A stretch of 64,000 nucleotides of DNA from assembly GCA_018136815.1 (NCBI GenBank), contig CM030934.1:2991070-3055069 (forward strand). Reading direction: 5' to 3'. The notes under the pieces are model-generated. The model was given only the letters and a program-made list of their open reading frames with translations, was not told where the DNA came from and ran no database searches. Each line of letters opens with the position of its first letter. The first letter of the stretch is position 1. This stretch comes from Isochrysis galbana. Taxonomy: Eukaryota; Haptophyta; Isochrysidales; Isochrysidaceae. A program made the position numbers and the translations under genes. Shown here piece by piece: positions 42,797 through 55,418 of this stretch.

Positions 42797-43290
42797 CGAG
42801 ATTGTCGCATTCATCCTAGATGATGCGATTTCCAGGCTCTTGTTTCCAGGTCCTTCGCCGTGCGGCCACACGGTGAAGCTCAGGTACATCTAGGTTGGTA
42901 GGGTTCGTCCCTAGCGATCTAGAATTCGAGTTCTTGTTTCGTTCCTTCTAGCCTGTTTGTCAGGTCTAGATTCCAGGTTTCCTCCTTTCGGGTAATCTTG
43001 ACCCAAAGGAGCCAGGTCGCCTGTCACTCGCTGCGCGCTTGTCTCAGGCTCTCGAGTTACCTTGTGAAGGCTTGTTTAGCTTCTTGCAAGGCTTGTCGTT
43101 TCTTGTTGGGTTCCGGTTCTTTCTTGGGACCTGCTGACTTTCGTTGTTGTCCAGGCCTGTTCTTCGTAGGTTCTGCTTGGCCTGGTTAGGGTTTCGTTGA
43201 ATCCCCGCGTTCGGCGTTTGGCGTTCGTCTTGGCGTTCGGAAATTTCCTCTCACATTCCCTAGGTCCGCTACCCTTGGCTTGTAGGTCCT
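42797..43290 (+). repeat. LTR-like dispersed sequence, upstream copy
   Basis: From GATTGTCGCATTCATCC, through GGTAGGGTTCGTCCCTAGCG and GCCTGTTTGTCAGGTCTA, to GGTCCGCTACCCTTGGCTTG. It is repeated in the same orientation at 55407-56025 with moderate divergence. It precedes the gag-like region of the Ty3-type element and is probably its 5' LTR. Confidence 0.7.
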
Positions 43291-46200
43291 TGCTTCTTTC
43301 TTCTCGGTCAAGGTGTTTGGCGAGCGAGTCGGTTGCTCTATCCGCTCGAGATTTGAGGTTTAATTTGCCATCTCCCCTTGGAGATCGGTGTAGGTTCGCT
43401 TCCTAGGTGAGGGAATCTTTCCCCTTGATGCAAGCTACATGCAAGCCTTGGCCCCTTTGGTGTTTCTTCCCCTTGGTTGCTACTCAGGGTTGTTCGTTAG
43501 AAGCGTCTAGAAGGTTCACGCTCAACGGCAAGATTTCCTCTGTCGTGAAGACATCTCGTTGCGATCTGTATCCAAAGTGATCGCCGTGGTCGCGCGACAT
43601 GACGCTCCCCTTCGGACTCTCCGCTACGTGGGGAAGTTACAACGGAGACACGCTCCGGCCGTCGCTGCGGAGTCTCTCTCTCTCTCTCGCTCTCTCTCTC
43701 CGTCTCTCGCGACGTGTTTGAGTTATCGGTGATTTGGGGTCGCGGTTGCTTGATAATTTGCTTTGTTTGGGTGAATGATTCCGGTGTGTTCGTGAGTCGG
43801 TGTATCCTGTTGTTCTCAGCTTCGTTGTCCGTCGTTGTTCGCTGCGTCGCTGCACTCAAGCAGCTTAGGCTCCCTCCCTGAGGGAAGAGTTCTTTGTAGG
43901 TCTAACAATCTCTTACAACCCATCACACTAGGGCCGCTAGGAGCGCCTCGCCGCCCCACAGCCCTTCGTTCGCCGTTCGTTCCCCGTCCAGACACCCAAA
44001 TGGGGTTGCCCGACCCAGTCCAGAATTTCATTCACCCGACTCCCGGTGGGGAGGAGGGCCAAAGCGCCGCGCTAGCCGCCGGTGCTGCTCGCGACGGAGT
44101 GGCTCAGAGCCCTCCGGCTCCGCTCGACTCGACAAGCACGAAATCAAAGCTCACGTCCTCGGCCGCAGAGGAGGAACCCCTCAGGGAACCTTCTCTGCCC
44201 GCTGCAGCTTCTGTTCCCGAGGGGTTCCCGAGTGATCCCACGACCACTGAGGCTGCGCCAATGCCACCCATCACTCCGGCTGCTATCCCCATGATTGGCT
44301 CCGACCAGCTCGTGTCGGATGGCGAGCCTCCGTCCGCTGCCTTCGGCACCCACCGGGTGCAATTACAGTGGGCCATGGTGGAGCATGACCCTCTCCCACA
44401 TGAGGCCAACTTCAGTGCCGCTGAGCTGGCCAATGAGGTGGAGGAAGGCCCCCTCCCTCTGATTCAGTTTGACCCACCTCCTCACCTTCGAGATGATGAG
44501 TCTGAGGTCGGTGAAGGGGAGGGGATCAGCTTCCGAAGCCCCGCCTACCGGGACTATGCCCCGCCGTCATCAAAAGGGGTCCTTGATCAAGAGATCACCC
44601 CGATCGAGACGGCCGCGGCGCGTCAGGATGCGGAAATGGCAAGGCTTCAAGCGCAGACCAACACCCTAAAAGGGGCTGTGGAGCGCCTGCAGTCATCCCT
44701 TGCCGCGGCAGAGGCGAGGGAGGGGCTTCTCCGGGATCAAGTTGAAGCAGGGTTCAAAGCCCTGACTCAGCTACTCCAAGCCCGCCAAGAGCCCGCTTCA
44801 AGTCCGTCCATGGATCGGACCGAGGCGGCTGCGGATTCTGCTAGGCCGGTTCAGAGGGAACCACCCATGGGCGAGCCTCCTGCTCTAGACCCAAAGGGCC
44901 ACGCCTCTCCGGCTTCTAGGGTTCCACGGTCGGCGTACCCGACCTCCAAATCGGAACCCCGCCGCCAGGATCAGAGCCTTTACCGGGGCCCGACCCCGAT
45001 GGTGCCGTTCCGCCACCCTCGCGACCCCTGCCTTGCGGTGGGGATGGATGAGCGAGAGGCAGTTGTAAGCGAGTGGAAAAATCTCCTCGCCCTGCCCTCA
45101 CGCGATCTGGCCGCCCTTTACCGCGACTCCGACGAGCATGAGCTCATCCACACCATTTTGAAGAGCAACCTCTCCCTGGCGGGCAACGTTTGGCATTGCC
45201 GAATTTTCATGGAGGAGGACCACTTGCTCAAATGGGTGCGTAGCCGCTTCTCAGCCGAGCAAACCCTTCACCATCAGGTCAGGATGGGCAAAGAGCTTTC
45301 GGAGCTCCGCTTCCCAAAGGCCCTCGCCTCCGATAACGTTCAAACCGCGGCGACAGCCTGGAATGAATTTCGGCTAACTCTCATCAAGCCGTTGGAGCGG
45401 GCACTAGCGCTCGGCTGCGATCATCGCGAAATATTTACCTCCCTCCTCGCGGCAGCCGGAGCCAATTCCAGCGGCAATTCCCGCATCTTCGCCTTCCTCC
45501 TCGATCTAGTGGAGGACCGCGCCCTCGCTCTCAATCCTGTCCTCGCTGCTGACGTCCTTCTTCGCAAATGCGACGGGACCTTCGCAAACGGGGCCGATGG
45601 TTTCGCGAAAGACTCGGCGTCGATGGAGTGGGACCGCATGAGGGAGCGCGAGGCCGGCGCTGATCTATGTGAGCTCAGCAAGAATTTGGTTCGCGCCTAC
45701 ATCCGCAAGCTTGGCGATTCCGCGGTTGACTCCACCAACGTGTGGGATCATCCAAACATGGCCCATGAGATCAACCAGAGGTTCGAAGAAATCATCCGGA
45801 ACGATAAGGTTGATCCTCAGCGCGGCGTCGATAATGCTATTAAATTTGCGGAGGTGCTCGCGGAGACTCGTTTCCGCGTAGAGAACCACGAGCTAGGGCG
45901 GTCGGCGCTCTCGTGCGTCAACCTCTGCCAACGGTACCTCAGCCCTTACGAGCAGGCCCGGGTGAAGCGTCATCAATCCCGGCCCTCGACGAAGCAAACC
46001 GTGGCTAGCGTACGCACTAAAGCCTCAGGCGAGTCAAAGAACGAGACTTCCTCGTCCCAGAAGACCGCTTCGACCACGGACATGGTCGCCGCCGTGCAGG
46101 CAGCCGTCCAAGCCACCGTGGCGGAAGCTCTTCGCGGACAGGGACACTCGCCTGCTTCGAAGCCTGATTATCGGGCTGCTGCACCGCCGGCAAGTTACCA

Positions 46201-49200
46201 CTCCAACTCGCCGTTGCCGGCTATACTGACCGATCCACCGGGTCGAAAGGGAGGCTCGTCTCGGCCGCCCAGCCGTCGCTGCGATCCGCCGGCGAACGGC
46301 CAAGGGCTACCGCCCGATTTGGGCGTATCCCGGTGGACGCCCGAGCTTTGGAATCGGGCCCGAGCCCGCTTCTGGGCCGTAGCAGGCTATGCCAAGCACC
46401 CAAGGGTCTCGGCGGCGCTAGCGAAGTGCCGACCGGCCGATAATTCAATGGAAACTCCACGGACGGACGATATCAATAGGGGAATCACCGAATGGACGAA
46501 CGAAAACGGCTGTGCCTTCTGCGCTTTCCGACCTCAAGCTCCTCCTGGCACTCCATCCAGCGAAGCCTGGAAATATGGCACGGGAGACGGTGCTCACAAC
46601 CCCGTCATCTGTCAGCCATATATCCGCTTTCTGTGTGAGGCTGGCTGCGGAGAGTGCGGATCGGACGAGCACATTCATAAGCTTCTTCGCTCGATGGTCC
46701 GGGTTAAGCCTCAGTAGGGGTCCGGCGGGGTCCCCGTCCTTCAAACCCTGGCGGAGAACATCGCGGGCGGTGGGCCTGAACGCCACCACCACCATCCCGA
46801 TCCGATCCCTACGCCGCTTGGGGAGAAGAGCTGTCGACGCGGCGATTCTCCCCCTGTCTCTAGCTCTATTCAGTCCTCGACGGTGGGAGCCGCCTCGCCG
46901 GCTGAAGCCCCCGCCGAACGGCTATCTCGGAAGCCGGAGTCGACACTTGACCCGGGCTCCTGGAAACAGGTTTGCCCCGGAGATAGTCGCGACCCGACTC
47001 TCCGAAATTCGTGTACGTCTACAAGTTCTTCTATTACTCCGCACGCTATTAGGATGTTAGGGGCCGATTCTCGCTCGCTGCCCCTCTTGGAATCTATTTC
47101 TACGGATACTATGCTGTCTTCGGTTTCTTCTAATTCTCCTAGGTCTTTCGACGCATCTTCATCCCTGGATTCATCCCCCGACGGCCCTGCCCAAGGGGGT
47201 GGGCTAGGTGGATCCGACGCGTCTTCGGTCTCTTCGTTTCGTAAACAGTCAGTTGTAAAGCCCTCGAGGGCTGTCGATTCGGTATCATCTTCTGCTCTAG
47301 GTTCTATGGATAGGTCCGACGTGGCCGCTGCCGCGTCCGAAAACGTTGTTGCTGCTTTACCTGTTTCTGCTCTTTCCCGGCGGGACCCCACTGGAGACCT
47401 CTCTCCCAAGGGCCATAGCCGGAGCCGCTCTGCGGACGAATTGTCGTTGTCTACCGTAGGTTCTCGTGCAGTGGAGGCGGAGACTTGTGCCTCCTCCTCA
47501 CCTCTCTCCCCGGTTCGTTATATTTCTCCGTCATCGTGTTCATTCTCTCGTCTCGAAGTTGCACCTGTTCTCGTTTCTGACCTGGTTCCCGACCCGGAAG
47601 GGTCGGCTTCCGGGGTCGATGAAGTTGAAGGTTCCAAGGGAGCTGCGGCTTTCCGCGCTCACGCCGTGGTCACCCCAGACTCGGGAGACGCAGGGGCCGT
47701 CGATTACGATCTCTCGTCGCGCCCCACACGGACGCCGGCGTCTCCTCTTTCTCTCGGCTCTCCGGAGGATCCCTGTTCCAGGGATCGCCCGCCGGAGCCA
47801 ACCCCCTTCAGGTCTAGCCCACCGAAACTTCAGGGCGACGACCCCCTCCCCCTGAATTCTACTGCCGAGGCCATCCACCGGATCGCCGTGGTTGGTTGTT
47901 CCTCGGCCGCCAAGTCTACTGAAGCTGCCCGCGCCCCTACGCGCGAGCTCCAAATGTTAGCCGCCTCCCGTGCCCGGGCTAGCGGTTCCTCCGTCATCTT
48001 GCCCCGCCATCTCGCCGAAGCTGCTCTAGCCTTGCGGCGGCCGCACGCGAGCACTCATTCATCACCCTCTGCCGTACTGCCGACGCATTTTGACGAGCTT
48101 TGCGCTGAGTTAGCGGCGATCCACGACGCCGTGACGTTCGACGCGGCCGAGGGGATTCCTCCACCCCGCGTTCTAGTCGTCGGTGAAGCTAGCGGGGTCG
48201 TGTCTTCGATGTTCCTACTCGCCGGAGCGCACGTCGCGACGTGCGATTTACGACCGTCGGAGATCGACTACATTCCCCACTTCTGCGGAGATGCTCTTCA
48301 CATTCAAAACCTCGGTTGGGACCTCGTGGTTGCGCATCCGCCGTGCACGTATGTGTCGGCGGTGAGTTGCCAGTGGCTCGATCGGGAGCCGGGACGACGC
48401 CAGGCTCTCGAATCCGCCGCTAGAGTCTTCCTCGCCATGGCAAGCGCCGACGCGCCTTTCGTTGCCGTCGAAAATCCTCGAATGCACGCGGAAGCCTCTG
48501 CCTTAGTCGGGGGGTTGCGACCGCGGCAGTTTGTGCAGCCGTGGCAGCACGGCACGGGCCATCAAAAAGCAACTGGCCTGTACCTGACGGCTTCACTCCC
48601 GTCCTTGCAGCCTTCGAAGATTGTCGAGGGACGTCTATCCGCTATGGCGGATCTATCGCCGTCGCCCCACCGTGGCGCCCTTCGCAGCCGCACCTATGTG
48701 GGCATTGCCGGTGCAATGGCGGCCCAGTGGATGCCGGTCTTGCGCCGTTATGCGCGCGAAGCCAAGGCGTCGCGTTCGCTCGACTTCACGGTGGACTGGG
48801 CAATTTCCCAAGCAGCTGCCAGCTTGAGAGAACGCCCTTCGCTTTGCTCGACCGGTTTCGAGCTGGCTGAGCCGAGGACGGCTCTGGCTCGTTTCATGGA
48901 GGGGAGAGGCGAAGCAGCTTCTAGCTCTCACCTCACGCCTCCCAGCGGTTCGCCAGTGTCTGATTCGGTTGTCGTGATCCCGGACGCAGGCCCCGTTGCC
49001 GATGCTTCTCGCCTGCTTCATCAGGAGGACTCGGAAACAAACGTATCGCAAGACGAGGCCGAGGCGGAAGGAGACCGCTTCCTGCCGTGGGAGTGGCCCA
49101 TAGAGGACCGCTCTACAACGCCAGGCCCTCCAAACACGGTGAAGAAGCGCCGCAGCAAGTGGCAGGTCTTCGACCGTGATGTAATTTCGGGGGTCCATCG

Positions 49201-52024
49201 GTGGCAGGATGTCACGCCTTCCATCGCCCAAGAAATCGCTGAGCAAGCGGCAGCTGCGGAGCCGTCGGAACCTCCCATCTTGTCTCGACTGGGCTCTCAA
49301 GGCATCAATGCACTATCTCCGAGCGCCTCCTTCACGGCTGGCGACGAGGGAGTGGCCGAACTGACCAATTCGTTCGTAGCCGAAAGGCCACTCGAAACCT
49401 GGGATGTCGGGCCCGACTCGGGAGAAGATGACACGCCCGAGATGCCAGAACACCGGAGCATGCAGACCCTCGAGACCAAGCCCTCCGACGCCGCCGAAGG
49501 AGAGGATACTCCACGGGCACTGTATTGCGATGGGGCTACCGCTAGGGGCCTCAGTGCGGCCGGATTTTCCGAGTTGTCGAAGCTTCCGAAGACAGACTTG
49601 CAGAAGTCCCTGGAGAAGGAATGGTCACGCCAAATGGATCAACCTCGGCATCCGACGGACCGTCGAGGGCTAGGCTATGATGGCGTGCCTAACCCTCTAG
49701 TTCAGCAAAGGCATCCCCACGCTCCTCGATACCATTCGTGCCGCAGACGGTGGCCGCCGCTATCGAGCGAGTGCCCCACGTCGATGAATCTTCTCCGTCC
49801 AGGCTAGCCTCCAATCCAACCACCCTGTCACCCGGAGCCGGAACCTCACTTCCGGTGGAATCTATCGCGGACACTCCGCCGCCGCTCTACCCTCGTCACT
49901 GCCTCTATGTCCGCGATCTCGTGGTCTGCCGTGCCGATGGCGACCGCGCAGCTCAAGGGTTCGTTCTCCCGGACGTTGCCCTCACGGTGAACAGCACCCT
50001 GGCTGACACTGGAGCGGGCCCGTCAGTAATCACCACTGCTCTTCTCGATCGACTACCTGAAGACGCTTGCGTCGAACGCGTATCGGACGCTACCGTCCCC
50101 AACCTACATGGGCCGGACGGCCTTCCTCTCATCACTAGGGGCCGGGCTAGCCTCGTCTTCTCCTTGTCCGGTCGCCTCTTCCGTCATTCGTTCGCGGTCA
50201 TCGAAGGAAACGCGATGCTTCTGCTCGGGAACGATTTTTTGGCCGCCCACTCCGCTACCATTTCTCTCGACGCCGCGAGCTCGGAAGGAAGCCTCCGCTC
50301 CGTCCGGCCTCTGGCGATTCAGAAGACTCTTCAAGAGTCCTTTCCGAATGTGTAGTCAGAGTTTCCACGGCGCCGCCCCCAGTCGCGGACGCCGGCTTCG
50401 TCGGAGCTATCTCGATGTCACCCGGTCAGCCGCTGACTGTCGACTTTCTGGAGAGGTCGACGGCAACACGAGAGATCCCGGCTGGATCGGAGGGTGAGGC
50501 TGCTGCTGATGCTAGGCAGCCACTCTATACACCTCTCTTTGAGTCTGCCGACGAGTTTGCGGCCAAAGCTCCGGCGTCTACCTCGTCCGAATATCTTCTC
50601 TACACGGAGCAAGCGGTGACGATTCCTGCCTTCCACCGCGCAACCATCTGGGTCAGGGTTCCGCTAGCTCTCCGAGATCATTCGGACTGCGCGATGCTGG
50701 TCGACCGCCTACCAAATCGCGAGGCTCTCGATTCGTCCCCTCTCGTAATGCCCACGGTGGTCACGCCCACGGACGATCACCGCATCGCGGTGACGATCGT
50801 CCACACCGGAGTCGATGCGCTGACCCTGCCGTCTCTGCATCCGATAGCTTCGCTCCAGGTGCGTTTCAAGTTGCACCGGGGCTGGACTCCGAATGGAAGC
50901 GAGGGGGATGGTGACCCTGTCACCGCGCTGAGCGAGGAGCAACGATCTCTACTCGACTCAGCCACCATCGATCCAGACCGGCTTCTTTCCGACGATCAAC
51001 GAGAAGAAGTACGCCAACTCTTGGCCCGGCGCATCAAAGCTTTCGCGTTGCACCCGGGGGCTCCAAACCATACGCACGTTCTCGAGGTGGAGTTGCCACT
51101 CAACCCCGGCGCTGTTCCTCACCGGCACGCTCCGTCTAGAGTGGGCCGCGCAGGCGAGCTCATCATAGAAGAGGAGGTAGCCAAGATGGAAGCCGCCGGC
51201 ATTATTCGCAAGTCAAATTCGGCTTGGGCTTCCCGAGTAGTCCTGGTCAGCAAGAAAGATGGCTCCGTTCGATTCTGCGTGGACTACCGCGACACGAACG
51301 CCAAGCTACGCGTCGAGGATAGCCTCTACCCCTCATTGTGGAGGCTATCGATAGGCTAGCGTCCGGCCAAGGGCGTCAGTTCTCCTTTTTATGTACTCTC
51401 GATTTAGCCTCTGGTTTTGGGGCATCCCGATCAAAGAATCGCACAAACATATACCGCTTTCACTACCCACCGCGGCAAATACGAGTTCACTATCTACCGT
51501 TCGGCATCCAATCGGTCCTCCTACATGTGCCGCTTGATGGACATCGTTCTCGGTGGCGCTAGCGTGGGAGATCTGCATGCCTTACCTCGATGATGTGGGC
51601 ATCTGGTCAACGGGCGTGGGTCCTTCCGAAGAGCCAGGGCACAGGCTTCGTTCGAGCAATGCTTCACCGGCTAGACCTGTTCTCGAACGGCTAGAGTGGG
51701 CCGGTCTGACCTGCAAGATGTCCAAGTGTGTTTCTTTGCCACCTCTACGGAGTACCTCGGTCACGTTGTCTCGAGGAAGGTCTCAAGATGGACCCGAAGA
51801 AGGTCGCAGCTGTCGCCGACATCGACCCGTCATCCATCAACTCCTTGGAAGCGGTTCGATCTTTCCTCGGCCTTTGCTCCTACTATCGTCGATTCATTCG
51901 CCAATTCGCCGCTAAGGCTGCTCCCTCACTGCCCTCACGCGGAAGGGCTGCGACGTGGCAAAGGAGTCCAGTCCGAGGAGTGTCGCCGAGCTATCCAAGA
52001 GCTCAAGACAGCGATCACTTCGAG

Positions 52025-52124
52025 NNNNNNNNNNNNNNNNNNNNNNNNNNNNNNNNNNNNNNNNNNNNNNNNNNNNNNNNNNNNNNNNNNNNNNNNNNNN
52101 NNNNNNNNNNNNNNNNNNNNNNNN
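52025..52124. other. Assembly gap (100 N)
   Basis: Exactly 100 undetermined bases inside the retroelement. It is a conventional scaffold gap, so the sequences on both sides may not be adjacent in the genome. Confidence 0.99.
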
Positions 52125-52550
52125 GTCCCCGAGGCCCACCGTGCCTACCTCCGCCGCCTCGTTGTCCTCGGTCGCAGCCGCCGCTAGGGATTTGGCGAGG
52201 CGGCCGCCGTTTGCTTCGTGGATTACGCCCTGGCCCGACCGCCTGGACCGCCACCCCTTGTACGCCAGCCCCTCCAGCCTAACTTCGATTCATCGCACCG
52301 CTTTCCATCGTGTCGTTCCCCGTCTCGTTCCTCGTCGCTACCGTGGCTAGCGCCTCCCTCGTCAATCTCCGCCTCCACTCTGGAATGGCATCCGCTCCCG
52401 GTTGGCTTACCTATATCCGAGTGGAGCGTCCTAGCGTTCTCGCCTGCCTCGTTGGTGCGCGCTCTCAGCCGGTTGACGGAGGGCCTACCCCTGTCACTCC
52501 CGACCGACGGCGCGGTGCCACCCTCTCGCCCTCTCGCGGTGGATCGTAGC

Positions 52551-53606
52551 CCACAAACCCGGGGCTAATCACAAAGACGCTGATGGCGTCTCGCGGCTGG
52601 TCGCGGCAGACGAGAGGACGTCGAGGGTGAGGTTGTAGAAGTGTGGGCGGGTCGCTTTGTGGCGGGGCCACGCCTTGTGTTGTGTAGTTTCGCCCGTGTG
52701 GGGTGGGGCGTCGTGGCGGCGGGGGGCTGGGAGGTGGGGGCGGTCGGCGCGCGCTCCATCGCTGAAACTATAACAATAGTTTGTATTTGTGTTGTCTTAC
52801 TTATGGCATAACTTATGGTGTTGTGTAGTTGTGTATTATGGTATATGGGAACATATATGGGTGTTTGGTATTTGTTGCTGAAGAAGCATGTGATGTATGT
52901 GATGTGTATGGACAAAGCACAAGAAGTGGAAGTGAGAAGAGGAGGAGGGGGAGCCAATGGATGGAGGGGGCGCTCCCACTGGCGGGGGGGCAGGCGGGCC
53001 GCCGCGGCCTTGCCGCGCCATCGCTGCGCGCTGCGCGCTTGCGCGCGCGCGCTGCGCGCGCTTGTGTATACATTGTGTATACGGCCTCGGCGACCTGTGT
53101 ATAATACACAGTTTTGGGGCTTGGCGTGTATGCGCTGTATACGTATATGCCTTGTAGGGTGGTGGCACGGACGGGCCGTGGCTCGTGCTCACCTGGTCAG
53201 CCTTGGGTGTGGCTCTCGCGCGCTTCGTCGGCGCGTCGTTGGGTGTGGCCCGTTCGGCCAGCGCGGCGGGGGTGACGGCAGGGGAGGAGGGCAGCGGCGC
53301 GCGCTCCATGACCCTATCTTCCTATCTTTTTAAACAAGCAGGCAAGATTTTATACTGCACAATACACAAAATTCAACTAACAACTTAAATAGGAATATAA
53401 ACAATAAATTGAAATTTTAATTGTATTCTAAAAATAAAATTATCTGCCCGTTAATTCGCCCCAGTGTACTCGCTTTGCTTACGGCCAAGACGAGGAGAAA
53501 CCTAGACCTTTGAGTTTTGAAACGGAGGTACTCGTCATAGTACTTAAAAGCACAAGTACCACCACTACTACAAGCACTACTACGAGAGAAGAGAGTCGTC
53601 GTGTCG
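52551..53606. other. Retroelement-type repeat fragments upstream of CSL4
   Basis: Minus-strand stretches near 52.57-52.76 kb and 52.84-53.31 kb each contain an ATGGAGCGCGCGCC-type start followed by a Pro/Ala-rich frame. They resemble sequences at 55.01 and 61.38 kb (plus), and the first also resembles 31.17 kb. An alternating GCGC stretch lies at 53020-53060. These are fossil pieces; no host gene was recognised. Confidence 0.5.
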
Positions 53607-54245
53607 ATGTCCGCCGCCGTCGGCACGTGCCTCTCGTCGGGGGATCGCGTGTGGCCTGGGATGGCACTCGCGTCGTGTGGCGAAGCGTTGGCCGGGGAAG
53701 GGACGCACGTGTGGGCCGGCGTGCTTCACGCCTCACTTGCTGGCCTCGCGCACGTCGATAGCCGCACGGCGCCGCCAACAGTGAGCATTGCCTCCGCCTT
53801 CGCCTCTGCTGCTGCCTCCTCTGCTGCTCCGCTGCCGGCTGTGGGCGACTTGGTGACGTGCCGCGTTTTGCGGCTAAATCCGCGGATTGCAAGTCTTGAG
53901 ATACTCTGCGTTGGAGGCCTACCGCTACGCGAGCCATGCACAGGGCTGCTGCGGAGGGAGGATGTGAGAGAGTTTGAGAAGGAGCAGGTCGAGATGTACA
54001 GCAGCTGCAGGCCGGGCGACGTGGTGCAGGCGCGCGTCATCTCGCTGGGCGACTCACGCGCATATTATGTGACGACGGCCGCCGATGAGCTTGGCGTCGT
54101 CTTCGCCCAGAGCGCCGAAGAAGGCGCCACCATGGTGCCTGTCTCATTCAACGAGATGATGTGTCCGGTCACGCATACGAGGGAAGCGAGAAAGGTTGCC
54201 AAGCCTGTAGGAGCCATGATGCAGGCGGCTGCGGTCGACGAATGA
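53607..54245 (+). CDS. CSL4: Exosome complex component CSL4
   Basis: The S1-domain cap subunit of the RNA exosome (EXOSC1), which helps thread RNA into the 3'-5' degradation machine. A single exon gives 212 residues (human 195). The N-terminal domain reads GTCLSSGDRVWPG..., GEGTHVWAGVLHASLAG. The S1 domain starts at PAVGDLVTCRVLRLNPRIAS. The core REDVREFEKEQVEMYSSCRP, then GDVVQARVISLGDSRAYYVT is nearly the animal sequence (RKEDVRATEKDKVEIYKSFRPGDIV), followed by AADELGVVFAQSAEE. The end MVPVSFNEMMCPVTHTREAR, KVAKP is diagnostic. The start at 53607 is the first ATG. Retroelement debris flanks it on both sides, yet the frame is intact. Confidence 0.93.
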   Translation: MSAAVGTCLSSGDRVWPGMALASCGEALAGEGTHVWAGVLHASLAGLAHVDSRTAPPTVSIASAFASAAASSAAPLPAVGDLVTCRVLRLNPRIASLEILCVGGLPLREPCTGLLRREDVREFEKEQVEMYSSCRPGDVVQARVISLGDSRAYYVTTAADELGVVFAQSAEEGATMVPVSFNEMMCPVTHTREARKVAKPVGAMMQAAAVDE

Positions 54246-54790
54246 GGCTGCCGCGCGTGGGTCACGATGCGTGTCTGCCAGACCGCCTTGCTCGAAGGGT
54301 ACACAATGAGCGTGAGCACGCATACACGCGGCGCCGAGGTACTCACAGCATTTGCCCACAACGTGGCAACAGCAGTAGCTTTTTTCTGTGAAGCGTACTC
54401 TACGCTTCTTGCCTGCTTAGATTGGTATTGGCAGCAATAGGCAGCGACTTTTTGAGGAGAATAAACTCATGATTTGAGGAGGAAGGAGAAAGGGAAAGGC
54501 TTCGTTGCATTCACATTCACACCGCAAGAGGCCTGCAATAGTGTGGAGGCCAGATGCCTCGCGCTTATTTATGACGTCATGAGAACTGCGAGCTTTGCAC
54601 GGGGTGCTCGTCGCCGCGACGGAGTGCTTCATGTTTTGAGAGCTGACTGTCCAGTGCAGGGACGCGTGGGGCTCTCACGCCCTAAATGCAGCGGCTTCAT
54701 GCTTGGTGCTTGGGTGGGTAAACAGCTACTACCTCTACCTCCGTTCCATTACTCAGACATCAAGGAGGCTTTAATCAAAATTACAATTAT

Positions 54791-54900
54791 TTAATATTCT
54801 CACCGCACATGCGGCCGCGGACCCACTACTTTTTCACGCAGCAAACTTTCTACACCCCCACTCCCGTGGCCCTTCCCGCCCCGTCATCAGGCAAGTATCA
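54791..54900 (+). repeat. Dispersed repeat R copy
   Basis: Begins TTAATATTCTCACCGCACATGC and runs through GCGGACCCACTACTTTTTCACG and TTTCTACACCCCCACTCCCG to CATCAGGCAAGTATCAGTAAAC. A second partial end (CACTCCCGTGGCCC..CCATCAGGCAACTATCAGTA) follows at about 54945-55000, giving a short tandem arrangement. Confidence 0.75.
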
Positions 54901-54980
54901 GTAAACTGATAGCTGATAGGCACTAGGCACCCCGACACCCCCCCAACTCACTCCCGTGGCCCGCTTCCCCCCCACCGCCA

Positions 54981-55418
54981 TCAGGCAACTATCAGTAAAC
55001 TGATAGGGTCGTGGAGTGCGCGCCACCTCCCATCCCCACTGCCGCCGCAATCGCCGCTTTCGACGAAGTACTCATGGACACGCCGCTGTCGCCGAAGCGA
55101 GCCCGCGCCAGGAAGACCCACCCAGCCGCAAGTACCAACTGGGCAAGTGGGCACCATGACGGATCGAGCATGAATGACCACTGGCTCAATATGTGATGAG
55201 ACAGAAGGGGATCGATCGGCGGAGGGGCGCGGCGGAAACGGCGGAGAGTGATGGAATGCCAGGCTTGACCACCTCCTGAGCAGAGGAAGGCGGGAGGACG
55301 GGCTTGGTTGGGCGAGGGCGAGCGCGAGCGCGAGCGATGACGGAGCAGACATGGCTGGGCGTATTGGTGATGGATAGGCTGAGGCCGAGGCTGAGGGTGA
55401 GGTTGTCGCATTCAGCAT
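54981..55418. mobile_element. Retroelement-derived fragment
   Basis: The plus strand at 55011 carries an ATGGAGTGCGCGCC start like those near 53.3 and 61.38 kb. The minus strand matches the stretch at 30.5-30.75 kb (PIRPAMSAPSS, SHIEPVV). It is an old, incomplete fossil; no paired ends were found. Confidence 0.55.

Larger units (their letters stand above)
42797..52550 (+). mobile_element. Ty3/gypsy-type LTR retroelement fossil with a methyltransferase-like domain
   Basis: Parts in order: LTR-like sequence (42.8-43.3 kb); a long gag-like region (43.8-46.7 kb) with an N-terminal disordered part, a coiled coil, a capsid-like helical region and a Cys-rich end; a second long region (46.9-49.8 kb) that includes a methyltransferase-like domain (about 48.16-48.76 kb); an aspartic-protease region with a DTGAG motif (49.8-50.3 kb); and reverse transcriptase with Ty3-type motifs including YLDD (50.9-51.9 kb). 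The RNase H/integrase part is not recognisable, since a run of N (52025-52124) falls there and the sequence beyond about 52.55 kb belongs to other repeats. The element is broken, with several breaks confined mainly to the pol part, while the gag-like part looks open. The degree of decay and LTR divergence suggest moderate age. Confidence 0.82.
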
